From Clavibacter sp. VKM Ac-2873 (GTDB taxonomy: Bacteria > Actinomycetota > Actinomycetes > Actinomycetales > Microbacteriaceae), in assembly GCF_015351075.1 (NCBI RefSeq), contig NZ_JADKRS010000001.1, forward strand, positions 558,001-622,000: a stretch of 64,000 nucleotides of DNA. The letters run 5' to 3'. The position numbers and the translations under genes are program-made. Positions 10,088-18,420 of the stretch are shown piece after piece. Each line of letters begins with the position of its first letter. Within the stretch, counting starts at the first letter, position 1. The notes beneath the pieces are model-generated. The model made no database searches. It saw nothing but the letters and a program-made list of their open reading frames with translations, and was not told where the DNA came from.

Positions 10088-10762
10088 ATGTCCGTACTGG
10101 CGAACGAGCTCGATGCATCCGCCCACGGCGGGGAGGACTCCGGACCCCGGCGTCGCGGGCCCCGCACCTCCGGCGACGCCCGGGCCAGCATCATCGAGGC
10201 GGCCCGCATGCTCTTCATCGAGTCCGGCGCCGACCGGGTGAGCGCCCGCCGCATCGCCGCGGCCGCCGGGGTGGACCCGAGCCTCGTCCGCTACTACTTC
10301 GGCTCGCTCGAGGCCCTGCTCGAGGAGGCGCTGCGCCCCTCGGACGACCTCACCGCCCCGTACCTCCGGCTGCGGGAGCTGCCCCTGGAGGAGCGCGGCG
10401 CCGCCCTCGTCTCCGCGGCGCTGCACACGTGGGAGCACCCGGTCGGATCCACGATCATGCGCTGGGTCACCGTCACGTCCGACCACGACAGCGCCGCCTA
10501 CCGTCGGTTCGCCGAGGCCGCGCCGCAGCACTGGATGAGCGCCCTGCCCGAGGGCATCCCGCAGGACGAGGCCGACATCCGCAACTCGCTCGTCGCCGCG
10601 GCGCTCGGCGGGATCGCCATCACCCGATACATCTGGCGGAGCGAGCCCATCGCGAGCATGTCGCGCGAGACCGTGGTCGCGCTCCACGGGCCCGTGGTGC
10701 AGGGGTTCCTCACCGGCCCGCTTCCCGACGTGCCGGCGTCGGCGCCGCTGCCCGCGGCCTGA
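10088..10762 (+). CDS. TetR/AcrR family transcriptional regulator
   Basis: The product is 224 aa. A low-complexity N-terminus is followed by a TetR helix-turn-helix from about residue 35: ASIIEAARMLFIESG, VSARRIAAAAGVDPSLVRYYFG. The C-terminal ligand-binding part has no recognisable specificity. The ATG at 10088 has GAGAGGG 7-8 nt upstream; an in-frame ATG at 10067, 8 nt behind a TACGGT hexamer, would add seven residues. It diverges from terC and converges on an SDR, so terC, the SDR or itself are possible targets; the ligand is unknown. Confidence 0.9.
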   Translation: MSVLANELDASAHGGEDSGPRRRGPRTSGDARASIIEAARMLFIESGADRVSARRIAAAAGVDPSLVRYYFGSLEALLEEALRPSDDLTAPYLRLRELPLEERGAALVSAALHTWEHPVGSTIMRWVTVTSDHDSAAYRRFAEAAPQHWMSALPEGIPQDEADIRNSLVAAALGGIAITRYIWRSEPIASMSRETVVALHGPVVQGFLTGPLPDVPASAPLPAA

Positions 10763-10778
10763 CGGCGGCGGGCGGCCG

Positions 10779-10795
10779 GCTCCGGACCCCGGAGC
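10779..10795. terminator. Hairpin between the convergent TetR and SDR genes
   Basis: A 7-bp perfect GC-rich inverted repeat (GCTCCGG / CCGGAGC) with a 3-nt loop lies in the 42-nt convergent gap. There is no T-run, as is common in high-GC genomes. Confidence 0.4.
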
Positions 10796-10804
10796 GGATC
10801 CCGA

Positions 10805-11602
10805 TCAGCCGCGGTCGGTCAGCTCCTCCCGCACCGCGAGCGGCGTGCGCACGAGCTTGTGCGGGGCCGCCTGCGCCACGGGCTTGAGGGTGAGGAGGTC
10901 GACGTTCACGTGCGGCGGGAGCTCCACGGCGTGGACGATCGCCTCGGCCACGTCCTCCGCCGTCAGGGGTCCGGGGACCCCGTCGTAGACCGCATCCGCC
11001 TTCGCCCGGTCGCCGCCGAAGCGCACGAGCGAGAACTCCTCCGTGCGCACCTGGCCCGGGGCGATCTCGATCACCCGGATCGGCTCCCCCGCGAGCTCCA
11101 GCCGGAGCACCCCGAGCATCGCGTGCGCCGCGGCCTTCGCCGCGTTGTACCCGCCCCCGCCCTCGTAGGGCACATGGGCGGCGATCGAGCTGACGGTCAC
11201 GATGTCGGCGCTGCCGCCCGCGGGCACGCCGGCGCGCAGGAGCGGCAGGAGCGCGCTCGTCACGCGCTGCACGGCGAGCACGTTGATCTCGTACATCCAG
11301 GCCCAGTCCTCCGGCGACCCGCCCTCGACGGAGTCGGTGCCGACCGCTCCCCCGGCGTTGTTGACGAGCGCGTGCACGTCGCCCGTCTCGCGGAGGCGGT
11401 CGCGGAGAGCGTCGACGTCGGACTGCACGGTGAGGTCGGCGACCGCGTACGTGGCGCCGGTCTCCTCGGCGAGCGCGCGCAGCCGGTCCTCGCGGCGGGC
11501 GACGCCGACGACGTCCCACCCGCGGCTCCGGAACAGGCGGACGGTGGCGGCGCCGATCCCCGAGCTCGCACCCGTGACGACGACCCTCTTGGCTGTGGAC
11601 AT
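10805..11602 (-). CDS. Short-chain dehydrogenase/reductase (SDR)
   Basis: The product is 265 aa, a classical SDR. VVVTGASSGIGAATVRLF near residue 7 is the dinucleotide-binding motif, VNNAGG near residue 80 is the NNAG-type motif, and YNAAKAAAHAM near residue 155 supplies the Tyr-x3-Lys catalytic pair, with the Ser in VTVSSIAAH before it. An Arg after beta-2 (GVARREDRL) suggests NADP(H). The substrate cannot be assigned. The ATG at 11602 has a TACGCT hexamer ending 6 nt upstream. Confidence 0.9.
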   Translation of the reverse strand: MSTAKRVVVTGASSGIGAATVRLFRSRGWDVVGVARREDRLRALAEETGATYAVADLTVQSDVDALRDRLRETGDVHALVNNAGGAVGTDSVEGGSPEDWAWMYEINVLAVQRVTSALLPLLRAGVPAGGSADIVTVSSIAAHVPYEGGGGYNAAKAAAHAMLGVLRLELAGEPIRVIEIAPGQVRTEEFSLVRFGGDRAKADAVYDGVPGPLTAEDVAEAIVHAVELPPHVNVDLLTLKPVAQAAPHKLVRTPLAVREELTDRG

Positions 11603-11608
11603 GACCCC

Positions 11609-11614
11609 AGCGTA
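11609..11614 (-). promoter_or_regulatory. -10 hexamer TACGCT, leaderless geometry (SDR)
   Basis: TACGCT, then GGGGTC, then the ATG at 11602 on the minus strand. Confidence 0.45.
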
Positions 11615-11657
11615 GGGAACGCGGTCGCCGACGGATTACGCCCCGCGACCGCCCGCG

Positions 11658-11686
11658 TTGACCGGCCGCGGGGTGCTTCCTACTGT
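11658..11686 (+). promoter_or_regulatory. Promoter of metY-metX: TTGACC-N17-TACTGT
   Basis: A -35 match TTGACC (11658-11663), exactly 17 nt of spacer and TACTGT (11681-11686) form the best housekeeping-type promoter in the window. Transcription would start about 45 nt before the metY ATG. Confidence 0.6.
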
Positions 11687-11735
11687 CGAGATGCGCCCGC
11701 ACGGGCGGCAGCGACGCACGAGGGAAGGCACGACG

Positions 11736-13103
11736 ATGAGCGACCACGACGACGACCGGGCGGCGAGCTGGCGCTTCGAGACGCAGCAGATCCACGCGGG
11801 CGCGGCACCGGATCCGGTCACCCACGCGCGCGCCACGCCCATCTACCAGACCACGTCCTACGTGTTCGACGACTCCCAGCACGCGCAGAACCTCTTCGCG
11901 CTGGCGCAGCCGGGCAACATCTACGGCCGCATGATGAACCCGACGCAGGCGGTGGTCGAGGAGCGGGTCGCGGCCCTCGAGGGAGGCACGGCCGCGCTCC
12001 TGGTCGCGTCCGGGCAGTCGGCCACCACGTTCGCGGTGCTGAACATCGCGCAGGCCGGCGACCACATCGTCTCCAGCTCCTCGATCTACGGGGGCACGTA
12101 CAACCTCTTCACGTACACGCTCGCGAAGCTCGGGATCGAGACGACCTTCGTGGAGGACCAGGACGATCCCGCGGCGTGGGCGCGGGCCGTGCGGCCGAAC
12201 ACCACGCTCTTCTTCGCCGAGACGATCGGCAACCCGCGGATCAACGTCCTCGACATCCGGGCCGTCGCCGACGTGGCGCACGAGGCGGGCGTGCCGCTCG
12301 TCGTCGACAACACCATCGCGACGCCGTACCTCATCCGGCCGTTCGAGCACGGCGCCGACGTCGTGGTGCACTCGGCGACCAAGTTCCTGGGCGGCCACGG
12401 CACGGTCATCGGCGGCCTCGTGGTCGACGGCGGGCGGTTCCCGTGGTCCGAGCACGGCGACCGCTTCCCCGGCCTCACGACGCCCGACCCCTCCTACCAC
12501 GGCGTGACGTTCACGGAGGCGGTCGGCGACGGCCTCGCGTACATCACCAAGGCGCGCGTGCAGCTACTGCGCGACCTCGGCGCGTCCATCGCCCCGGCGA
12601 GCGCCTGGCAGCTCATCCAGGGGATCGAGACGCTGAGCCTGCGGATCGAGCGGCACGTCCAGAACGCGCAGGCGGTCGCGGAGTGGCTCGACGCGCACGA
12701 CGACATCGCGGACGTCTACTACTCGGGCCTCCCCACGAGCCCCTCGTACGCGGCCGCGAACCGGTACGCCCCGCGGGGCGTCGGCGCCGTCCTCTCCTTC
12801 GAGCTCAAGGGCGGGGTGGACGCCGGGCGCGCGCTCGTCGACTCGCTGCAGCTGTTCAGCCACCTGGCGAACATCGGCGACGTGCGGAGCCTCGTCATCC
12901 ACCCGGCGTCGACGACGCACGCGCAGCTCACGCCCGAGCAGCAGCTGACGGCCGGGGTCACGCCCGGGCTCGTGCGCCTCTCGGTGGGCCTCGAGAGCAT
13001 CGACGACATCATCGAGGACCTGGCCGCGGGTCTCCGGGCGGCCCGGGCCGTCAAGGACGGGGCCGCCCTGGCGCTGCCGGGCAGCCGCCCGAGCGGGGCG
13101 TAA
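11736..13103 (+). CDS. metY: O-acetylhomoserine sulfhydrylase (aminocarboxypropyltransferase)
   Basis: The product is 455 aa. This PLP enzyme makes homocysteine from O-acetylhomoserine and sulfide. GRMMNPTQAVVEERVAALEG near residue 70, SSSIYGGTYNLF near 113 and the PLP-lysine motif HSATKFLGGHGT near 210 mark the Cys/Met-metabolism PLP family, and the length fits MetY rather than MetB. The ATG at 11736 has GAGGGAAGG upstream. An in-frame ATG at 11691, only 4 nt after the -10 box, is less likely. metX follows after 41 nt and makes its substrate. Confidence 0.94.
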   Translation: MSDHDDDRAASWRFETQQIHAGAAPDPVTHARATPIYQTTSYVFDDSQHAQNLFALAQPGNIYGRMMNPTQAVVEERVAALEGGTAALLVASGQSATTFAVLNIAQAGDHIVSSSSIYGGTYNLFTYTLAKLGIETTFVEDQDDPAAWARAVRPNTTLFFAETIGNPRINVLDIRAVADVAHEAGVPLVVDNTIATPYLIRPFEHGADVVVHSATKFLGGHGTVIGGLVVDGGRFPWSEHGDRFPGLTTPDPSYHGVTFTEAVGDGLAYITKARVQLLRDLGASIAPASAWQLIQGIETLSLRIERHVQNAQAVAEWLDAHDDIADVYYSGLPTSPSYAAANRYAPRGVGAVLSFELKGGVDAGRALVDSLQLFSHLANIGDVRSLVIHPASTTHAQLTPEQQLTAGVTPGLVRLSVGLESIDDIIEDLAAGLRAARAVKDGAALALPGSRPSGA

Positions 13104-13144
13104 CACTCGGGCGCGCGCCCGCCGCGGGTGCTTCACTGATCGCG

Positions 13145-14356
13145 ATGGACTGGCAGACACCCGAGGACACCGTCCCGTCGAGCCTCGTGACGGACGCGCA
13201 GATCCGCTCCCTGATCGGCCGGCCGCCCGCGTCGGGCGCATGGCGCGAGGGCGACCCCGTCGCCGACCGCCTCTTCGCCCACGTGGGGGGCGTCGACCTC
13301 GAGGCCGGCGGGCGGATCCCCTCCGTGCGGGTGGCGTACGAGACCTTCGGCGAGCGCGACGCGGACGGCGGCAACGCCGTGCTGGTGCTGCACGCGCTCA
13401 CCGGCGACAGCCACCTCCGCGGGCCGGCGGGTCCGGGGCAGCCGACGGGCGGATGGTGGTCGGGCATCGTGGGGCCGGGCCTCGCGATCGACACCGACCG
13501 CTGGTTCGTGGTCGCCCCCAACATGCTCGGCGGCTGCCAGGGCACGACGGGGCCCGCGTCCGTCGCGCCCGACGGCGCCGAATGGGGCGCGCGGTTCCCC
13601 TACATCACCATCCGCGACCAGGTGCAGGTGCAGGCCGCCCTCGCGGACGCGCTCGGCATCGACGTGTGGGCCGCGGTCGTCGGCGGGTCCATGGGCGGGA
13701 TGCAGGCGCTCGAGTGGGGCGTCGGGCACCCCGACCGGATGCGCCGGCTGGCCGTCCTCGCGGCCCCCGCGATCGCGAGCGCCGACCAGATCGCGCTCAA
13801 CTCGGTGCAGGCCGAGGCGATCCGGATGGATCCCGCCTACCGCGACGGCGACTACCTCGACGCGGCGGACGGCGACGGCCCGCACCGCGGCCTCGCGCTC
13901 GCGCGCCGCATGGCGCTGCTCAACTACCGGAGCCCGGACGAGCTCAACCAGCGCTTCTCCCGCTCCTGGCAGAGCGGGATCAGCCCGATGGGGGACGAGG
14001 GCCGCTACGCCGTGGAGTCGTACCTCGACTTCCACGGGAACAAGTTCACGCGACGCTTCGACGCCACCAGCTACATCCGCCTCATCGACGCGATGAGCTC
14101 GCACGACGTGGGCCGCGACCGCGGCGGGGTGCAGGCTGCGCTCGGCCGGGTGCGGGCGGCGACCCTCGTGGTCGGCATCGACAGCGACCGGCTGTTCCCC
14201 GTCCCGGACCAGCGGCTCATCGCGCGGGCCGTGCCCGGATCCGTCGACGGCGGCGCGGCCGTGGTGATCTCCTCCGACTACGGCCACGACGGGTTCCTCA
14301 TCGAGAACGAGGCCGTGGGCCGCGAGCTCGCGCGTCTGCTCGACACCGCCGTGTAG
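13145..14356 (+). CDS. metX: Homoserine O-acetyltransferase
   Basis: The product is 403 aa with an alpha/beta-hydrolase fold. It acetylates homoserine with acetyl-CoA. LVLHALTGDSHLRG forms the oxyanion region, the nucleophile Ser sits in VVGGSMGGMQALEWG near residue 185, the Asp in LVVGIDSDRLFPV and the His in SSDYGHDGFLIE near the C-terminus. The ATG at 13145 has no clear Shine-Dalgarno. The 18 bases before it resemble the promoter-proximal region of metY. Together with metY it forms a two-step route from homoserine to homocysteine. Confidence 0.94.
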   Translation: MDWQTPEDTVPSSLVTDAQIRSLIGRPPASGAWREGDPVADRLFAHVGGVDLEAGGRIPSVRVAYETFGERDADGGNAVLVLHALTGDSHLRGPAGPGQPTGGWWSGIVGPGLAIDTDRWFVVAPNMLGGCQGTTGPASVAPDGAEWGARFPYITIRDQVQVQAALADALGIDVWAAVVGGSMGGMQALEWGVGHPDRMRRLAVLAAPAIASADQIALNSVQAEAIRMDPAYRDGDYLDAADGDGPHRGLALARRMALLNYRSPDELNQRFSRSWQSGISPMGDEGRYAVESYLDFHGNKFTRRFDATSYIRLIDAMSSHDVGRDRGGVQAALGRVRAATLVVGIDSDRLFPVPDQRLIARAVPGSVDGGAAVVISSDYGHDGFLIENEAVGRELARLLDTAV

Positions 14357-14474
14357 CAGCGCCCCAGTCCGGGGGTGAGTTCCGCGTGCGGCATCGCCCG
14401 CGAGATCATGCGTTCCTATGCTTCCCCTGGGAGCACGCCGCCACCTCCGGGCGCCGGCGACGAGGGGAGCACCG

Positions 14475-15158
14475 ATGAGCAGCCGACGTCCGCTGCATGC
14501 GACGCGCCAGGGCCAACGGGTCCGCGTGGCGCTGGTCGACGACCACGTCCTCCTGCTGGACGGCTTGAGCGCACGTCTCTCCCGTCCCCGGACGGGCGTC
14601 GAGGTGGTCGCGACCTCCCCCACCTGGGCCGGTCTCGTGCGCGACGACAGATTCCCGGAGGCGTTCGACGTCGTCGTCCTCGACCTGGCGCTCCGCGACG
14701 AGATCCCGCTCGCGCAGAAGATCCGCACCCTCACGGGCGCCGGCCTCACGTCCGTGCTGCTCAGCACGCACGCCGACCCCTCGACCATCCATGGCGCCAT
14801 GCGCGCGGGCGCGTCCGCCGTGGTGCCGAAGGCCGAGTCGTCGGAGGAGCTGATCGCCAGCATCCATGCCGCCGCCGACGGGACGCCCCGGCAGTCCGCC
14901 CTCGTGCAGCAGGCGATGCAGGACTTCCACGCCGAGGAGGATCCGCGGCTCGGCCAGCAGGAGCAGCGCGCGCTCGTGCTCTACGCGGGCGGACGGTCGA
15001 TCCGCGACGTGGCGGACGCGATGAGCACGACGGAGGAGACCGTCAAGTCCTACATCAAGCGGGGACGCCGCAAGTACCTGCACGCGGGGACGGACCTCGG
15101 GACGAAGCTCCTGCTGCGGCGTCACGCGATCCGGCACGGCTGGATCGCCCCGGAATAG
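14475..15158 (+). CDS. NarL/LuxR-type response regulator (first of two paralogues)
   Basis: The product is 227 aa. The receiver domain carries the acidic pair in ALVDDH (residues 22-23), the phospho-acceptor Asp70 in VVVLDLAL, a conserved Thr/Ser before THADPS and the Lys in VVPKAES. The C-terminal DNA-binding part runs from LGQQEQRALVLYAGG to EETVKSYIKRGRRKY, a LuxR-type helix-turn-helix followed by an unusual conserved tail GTKLLLRRHAIRHGWI. The ATG at 14475 has GAGGGGAGC upstream. It is clearly paralogous to the regulator at 17737 and is followed by the kinase gene. Confidence 0.9.
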   Translation: MSSRRPLHATRQGQRVRVALVDDHVLLLDGLSARLSRPRTGVEVVATSPTWAGLVRDDRFPEAFDVVVLDLALRDEIPLAQKIRTLTGAGLTSVLLSTHADPSTIHGAMRAGASAVVPKAESSEELIASIHAAADGTPRQSALVQQAMQDFHAEEDPRLGQQEQRALVLYAGGRSIRDVADAMSTTEETVKSYIKRGRRKYLHAGTDLGTKLLLRRHAIRHGWIAPE

Positions 15159-15176
15159 CAGGGGGAGCGACCGGAT

Positions 15177-15192
15177 CCGTCCCTCGGGACGG
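15177..15192 (+). terminator. Hairpin after the first response regulator
   Basis: CCGTCCC / GGGACGG with a 2-nt gap (so effectively 6 bp and a 4-nt loop) lies 19 nt after the stop. It suggests that the kinase operon starts separately. Confidence 0.35.
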
Positions 15193-15265
15193 CGGCGATC
15201 CTACGGCATGTGGACAATCACCCCGCGTGCTCACCTCGGCGTGCAAGGCGCGTGACGGACGCGCC

Positions 15266-15271
15266 TAGGAT
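15266..15271 (+). promoter_or_regulatory. -10 hexamer TAGGAT upstream of the kinase gene
   Basis: It is placed 54 nt before the ATG at 15326, downstream of the hairpin. No convincing -35 is seen. Confidence 0.3.
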
Positions 15272-15325
15272 CGGAGCACACCGAGCGCACGCCTCCGGCG
15301 TCGGCGCACTCCGAGCGGGGACCCG

Positions 15326-16480
15326 ATGGATCGCATGAAGCGCGAACGCGAGCGCCTGCTGCAGCGGACCGCGCGCGTCTACGGGCTCAGCTTCACCGCG
15401 GTCGCCGCCGCGTGCATCCTGCTTCCCGGCGAGGTCCCGATGCCCGCAGCGGCCGGCAGCGTCGCGCTCCTGGCCGTGCTCGCCGTCGCCCAGTGGCGGA
15501 TCGGGACCGACGCGCGCGTCCGGTGGATGGTCGTCGTGATCGTCGCCGGCATCGCCGCCATGGTCGTCGCCCAGCTCGGCGGGCGCTCCCCGTCGTCCCT
15601 CACCGCGCTCACCCACGTCTCCGTGGGCGCCGTCGGGTCGCTCGCCCTCCTCGAGACGATCCGGCCGGGCCGCCTCCGCGTCGTGGCGGCCGCGTTCGCG
15701 CTCACCAGCGTCGTCGCCGTCGGCGCCTCCTGGACCACCGCGGCCTTCCCGTACGTCGTGCTCGTGCACGTGTTCGGCTGGCTGCTCGCCGGGATCCTCG
15801 GCTACTGGCTGAGCGTGGCCGTGCACCGGGTGGGTCGCCGCATCACCGACATCGGGCGCGCCCACCGCGCCGAGCGCATGGCGAGCGAGCTCGAGGCCCA
15901 GCGCCGCCAGGGAGCACGGCTCCTGCACGACACGGTCCTCGCCACCCTCACCCTCCTCGCGCACTCCGGCGTCGGCGTCACGCCGCAGGCCATGCGCCAG
16001 CAGGCCGCCGACGACGCGCGCCTCCTGCGCCAGCTCCGCCTGGGGGCGAACCCCACCCCCCAGGCATCGGGCGGCTACACCCTCGAGCCCGTGGAGCAGT
16101 CGGTGCTCGGCAACACGCTGGAGTCGGTCAAGCAGCGCTTCGGTCGGATGGGCCTCGAGGTGAGCTGGCACGGCACCGGGCAGGTCCTGCTGCCGAGCGA
16201 CATCCTGGACGCCTTCCTGCTCTCGCTCGCGGAGTGCCTCGAGAACGTGCGGCGCCACGCGGGGGTCACCGAGGCGCACGTCACCATCACCGACGACGAC
16301 ACCACGGTCCGCGCCATGGTCACCGACGCCGGCGTCGGCTTCGACCTCGCGCACGTGGACCAGGCGAAGCTCGGATTCAAGGAGTCGGTCGTCGCACGCC
16401 TCACGGACGTGGGCGGCAACGCGCGCCTGTTCTCCTCCCCCGGCTCCGGCACGACGGTCGTCCTCGAGGTGCCGAAGTGA
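15326..16480 (+). CDS. Two-component sensor histidine kinase (HisKA_3/NarX-like)
   Basis: The product is 384 aa. Residues ~20-165 hold about five to six hydrophobic membrane segments with almost no extracellular domain, so it probably senses a membrane or intramembrane signal. A short coiled linker leads to the phospho-acceptor His201 in RLLHDTVLATLTLL. The ATP-binding domain shows the N-box LAECLENVRRHAG near residue 292 and G-boxes DAGVGFDL and SSPGSGTTVVLEV at the end. The stop overlaps the next gene's start as GTGA. The neighbouring response regulators are the likely partners. Confidence 0.9.
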   Translation: MDRMKRERERLLQRTARVYGLSFTAVAAACILLPGEVPMPAAAGSVALLAVLAVAQWRIGTDARVRWMVVVIVAGIAAMVVAQLGGRSPSSLTALTHVSVGAVGSLALLETIRPGRLRVVAAAFALTSVVAVGASWTTAAFPYVVLVHVFGWLLAGILGYWLSVAVHRVGRRITDIGRAHRAERMASELEAQRRQGARLLHDTVLATLTLLAHSGVGVTPQAMRQQAADDARLLRQLRLGANPTPQASGGYTLEPVEQSVLGNTLESVKQRFGRMGLEVSWHGTGQVLLPSDILDAFLLSLAECLENVRRHAGVTEAHVTITDDDTTVRAMVTDAGVGFDLAHVDQAKLGFKESVVARLTDVGGNARLFSSPGSGTTVVLEVPK

Positions 16481-17709
16481 GCGGCCGGGTGGACGCCCCG
16501 GCGCCGCGCACGAGCCGGCGGATCCGGCTGCCGGAGGGCACGCCGGCGCAGCCCACGTCCATCGGCCTCGGGTACATGGGCGCCGGATCCGCGGTCGTGT
16601 GCGCCATCGCCATGGGCTACGGCCTCGTCCGCTTCGCGCTCGACTACAGGACCATGCCGTCGCCCGGGCTCACGGCGACCGCGTGGATCCTGCTGGTCGC
16701 CCTGCTCGCCGCGGTGGTCGTGGCCGTCCGCGCCCTCCGCGACCGGATGCCCGGCCCGCTCATGGCGGTCTTCGTCGGCGGCCTGGCCATCGTCGTCGCG
16801 CTCGACCTGGTGGCGGTGTGGCCCCTCGGCGACGTGATGCAGCACGCCACCGCGGGCATCGCCGCCGGGGCCGCGCTCCTCACGACCGTCACGTACCGAC
16901 CGGCGCGCGAGGTGCTGGCCGTGGACGCCACGCTGGGCGTGGTGCTCCTCGCGGTGTTCCTCTTCTCGGATCCCGTGCGACCGGGCGACATCGCGCCCGA
17001 GATCTCCGCCATCGCCCGGGCGGTCGTGCCCGCGGCCTTCGGCGTGGCCGTCGTCCGCGGCTTCCGCCGCCTGACCGAGATGGAGCTGGACCGCGTGCTG
17101 GTGCAGAGCACCGTCTCCGCGCCGCGCTACGCCGTCGGCATGATGGCGTCGGAGGAGCTGGCGCGCCTCGACCTCGCGGCCGAGCAGCTCCTCGACGACG
17201 TCGCGAACTCCCGGGAGCCGCTCCCGCTGTCTCCCCTCGCGGCGTCGACGGCCGCGTCGCTCGCGACCGAGCTGCGGCTGCACCTCATCGAGGGCCGGCG
17301 CGAGACGTGGCTGCACCACGCCATCACGGAGTCCGAGTTCCTCGGGCCGGACGTCACCCTCAGCGACCCGAACGCCCTCGCCGGCCTCCTCGACCGTCGC
17401 CAGCGCGACGGGCTCCTCTCGGCGGTGTGGCTCCTGCTGACCTCCACGGAGCGCCGCAACGGCGTGCCCGAGGTCTCGGTGCAGCTCGCGCTCGGGCCTC
17501 TCCGCGGCCGGCCGGCCGGCGCGCAGCCCGTGCCGCTGCGCCGCGCCGTCGTGCCCATCGTCGTCACGACGACCGGGCTCCCCCGCACGCGACTGGATCC
17601 CTCGACGTGGGATGCTATCGACAAGGTCGGCACGCACACCGAGAGCACCCGCGGGTCGAGCCTCCTGATCACCATCGACTGCGTAGTGGACAACCCCGCC
17701 GACCGGTGA
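16477..17709 (+). CDS. Membrane protein resembling a degenerate histidine kinase
   Basis: The product is 410 aa of unassigned family. Residues ~30-180 carry five or six hydrophobic segments in the same layout as the kinase just upstream. The cytoplasmic part (~185-410) has the proportions of a dimerisation plus ATPase module, but I find no H-box His in an H-D/E context, no Asn N-box and no DxGxG. The end GSSLLITIDC recalls the last strand of a kinase ATPase domain. I infer a pseudokinase or co-sensor. The start is GTG at 16477, overlapping the kinase stop, so the two are translationally coupled. A plain unrelated membrane protein remains possible. Confidence 0.6.
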   Translation: MSGRVDAPAPRTSRRIRLPEGTPAQPTSIGLGYMGAGSAVVCAIAMGYGLVRFALDYRTMPSPGLTATAWILLVALLAAVVVAVRALRDRMPGPLMAVFVGGLAIVVALDLVAVWPLGDVMQHATAGIAAGAALLTTVTYRPAREVLAVDATLGVVLLAVFLFSDPVRPGDIAPEISAIARAVVPAAFGVAVVRGFRRLTEMELDRVLVQSTVSAPRYAVGMMASEELARLDLAAEQLLDDVANSREPLPLSPLAASTAASLATELRLHLIEGRRETWLHHAITESEFLGPDVTLSDPNALAGLLDRRQRDGLLSAVWLLLTSTERRNGVPEVSVQLALGPLRGRPAGAQPVPLRRAVVPIVVTTTGLPRTRLDPSTWDAIDKVGTHTESTRGSSLLITIDCVVDNPADR

Positions 17710-17736
17710 GGGCCAAGCACAAGGACCGGAGACCAC

Positions 17737-18393
17737 GTGTCAGCTGAGAACCGACCGATCACCCTCGCCATCGTGGACGACCACAGGATGCTGCTCGGGG
17801 CCCTGACCGAGTGGATCCGCAACGCCGCATCCGACATCGAGATGGTCGCCGCGGTCTCCACCTGGCCCGACCTGCTGACGCATCCGCGCTTCCCCGTCGA
17901 CGTCGTGCTCCTCGACCTCGACCTCAAGGACAACCTGCCGATCTCGCTGAAGATCGCCACGCTCAAGACCACCGGCGTCAAGACCGTGCTGATGAGCACG
18001 TACTCGGAGCCCAACGTCGTGCGCGAGGCGCTCGCCTCCGGCGCCCTCGGCTACCTCGTGAAGAGCGAGGACGCGAGCATGATCGTCGACGCGATCCGCC
18101 TCGCGGCCGACGGCCAGTCGTACATCTCCGCCGAGCTCGACCTCGCCATCAACAGCACCGACGTCGGCGGCGTGCCCAAGCTCAGCGCGCAGGAGCGCCG
18201 GGTCATGGCGCTCTACGGCGGCGGCGAGCCCGTGAAGTCGGTGGCGTACAGCCTCGGCATCTCCGAGGAGACGGCGAAGTCGTACCTCAAGCGGATCCGC
18301 GAGAAGTACCGCGTCGCGGGCTTCGACGTGGGCACCAAGGTGGCGCTGCGGAAGCGGGCGATCCAGGACGGGATCCTGCTGCAGGGCGAGTAG
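17737..18393 (+). CDS. NarL/LuxR-type response regulator (second paralogue)
   Basis: The product is 218 aa. The receiver has the acidic pair Asp14-Asp15, phospho-acceptor Asp60 in VVLLDLDLKDN, a Ser/Thr switch in VLMSTYSE and the Lys in YLVKSED. The output domain runs from KLSAQERRVMALYGGG to EETAKSYLKRIREKY and ends with GTKVALRKRAIQDGIL, matching the tail of the regulator at 14475. The start is GTG at 17737 with GGAG 8 nt upstream. It lies 27 nt after the kinase-like gene and closes the operon. Confidence 0.9.
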   Translation: MSAENRPITLAIVDDHRMLLGALTEWIRNAASDIEMVAAVSTWPDLLTHPRFPVDVVLLDLDLKDNLPISLKIATLKTTGVKTVLMSTYSEPNVVREALASGALGYLVKSEDASMIVDAIRLAADGQSYISAELDLAINSTDVGGVPKLSAQERRVMALYGGGEPVKSVAYSLGISEETAKSYLKRIREKYRVAGFDVGTKVALRKRAIQDGILLQGE

Positions 18394-18420
18394 CCCGGGG
18401 AGCGCCGCCCGGCCGTCGGC

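Noticed and set aside
11603-11735. SAM riboswitch ahead of metY
   Set aside because: No SAM-I/S-box helices are visible; a plain TTGACC-N17-TACTGT promoter occupies the space.
13108-13121. GC palindrome CGGGCGCGCGCCCG between metY and metX as a terminator
   Set aside because: It has no real loop, and runs of this type arise by chance at this base composition; the pair is likely to be one operon.
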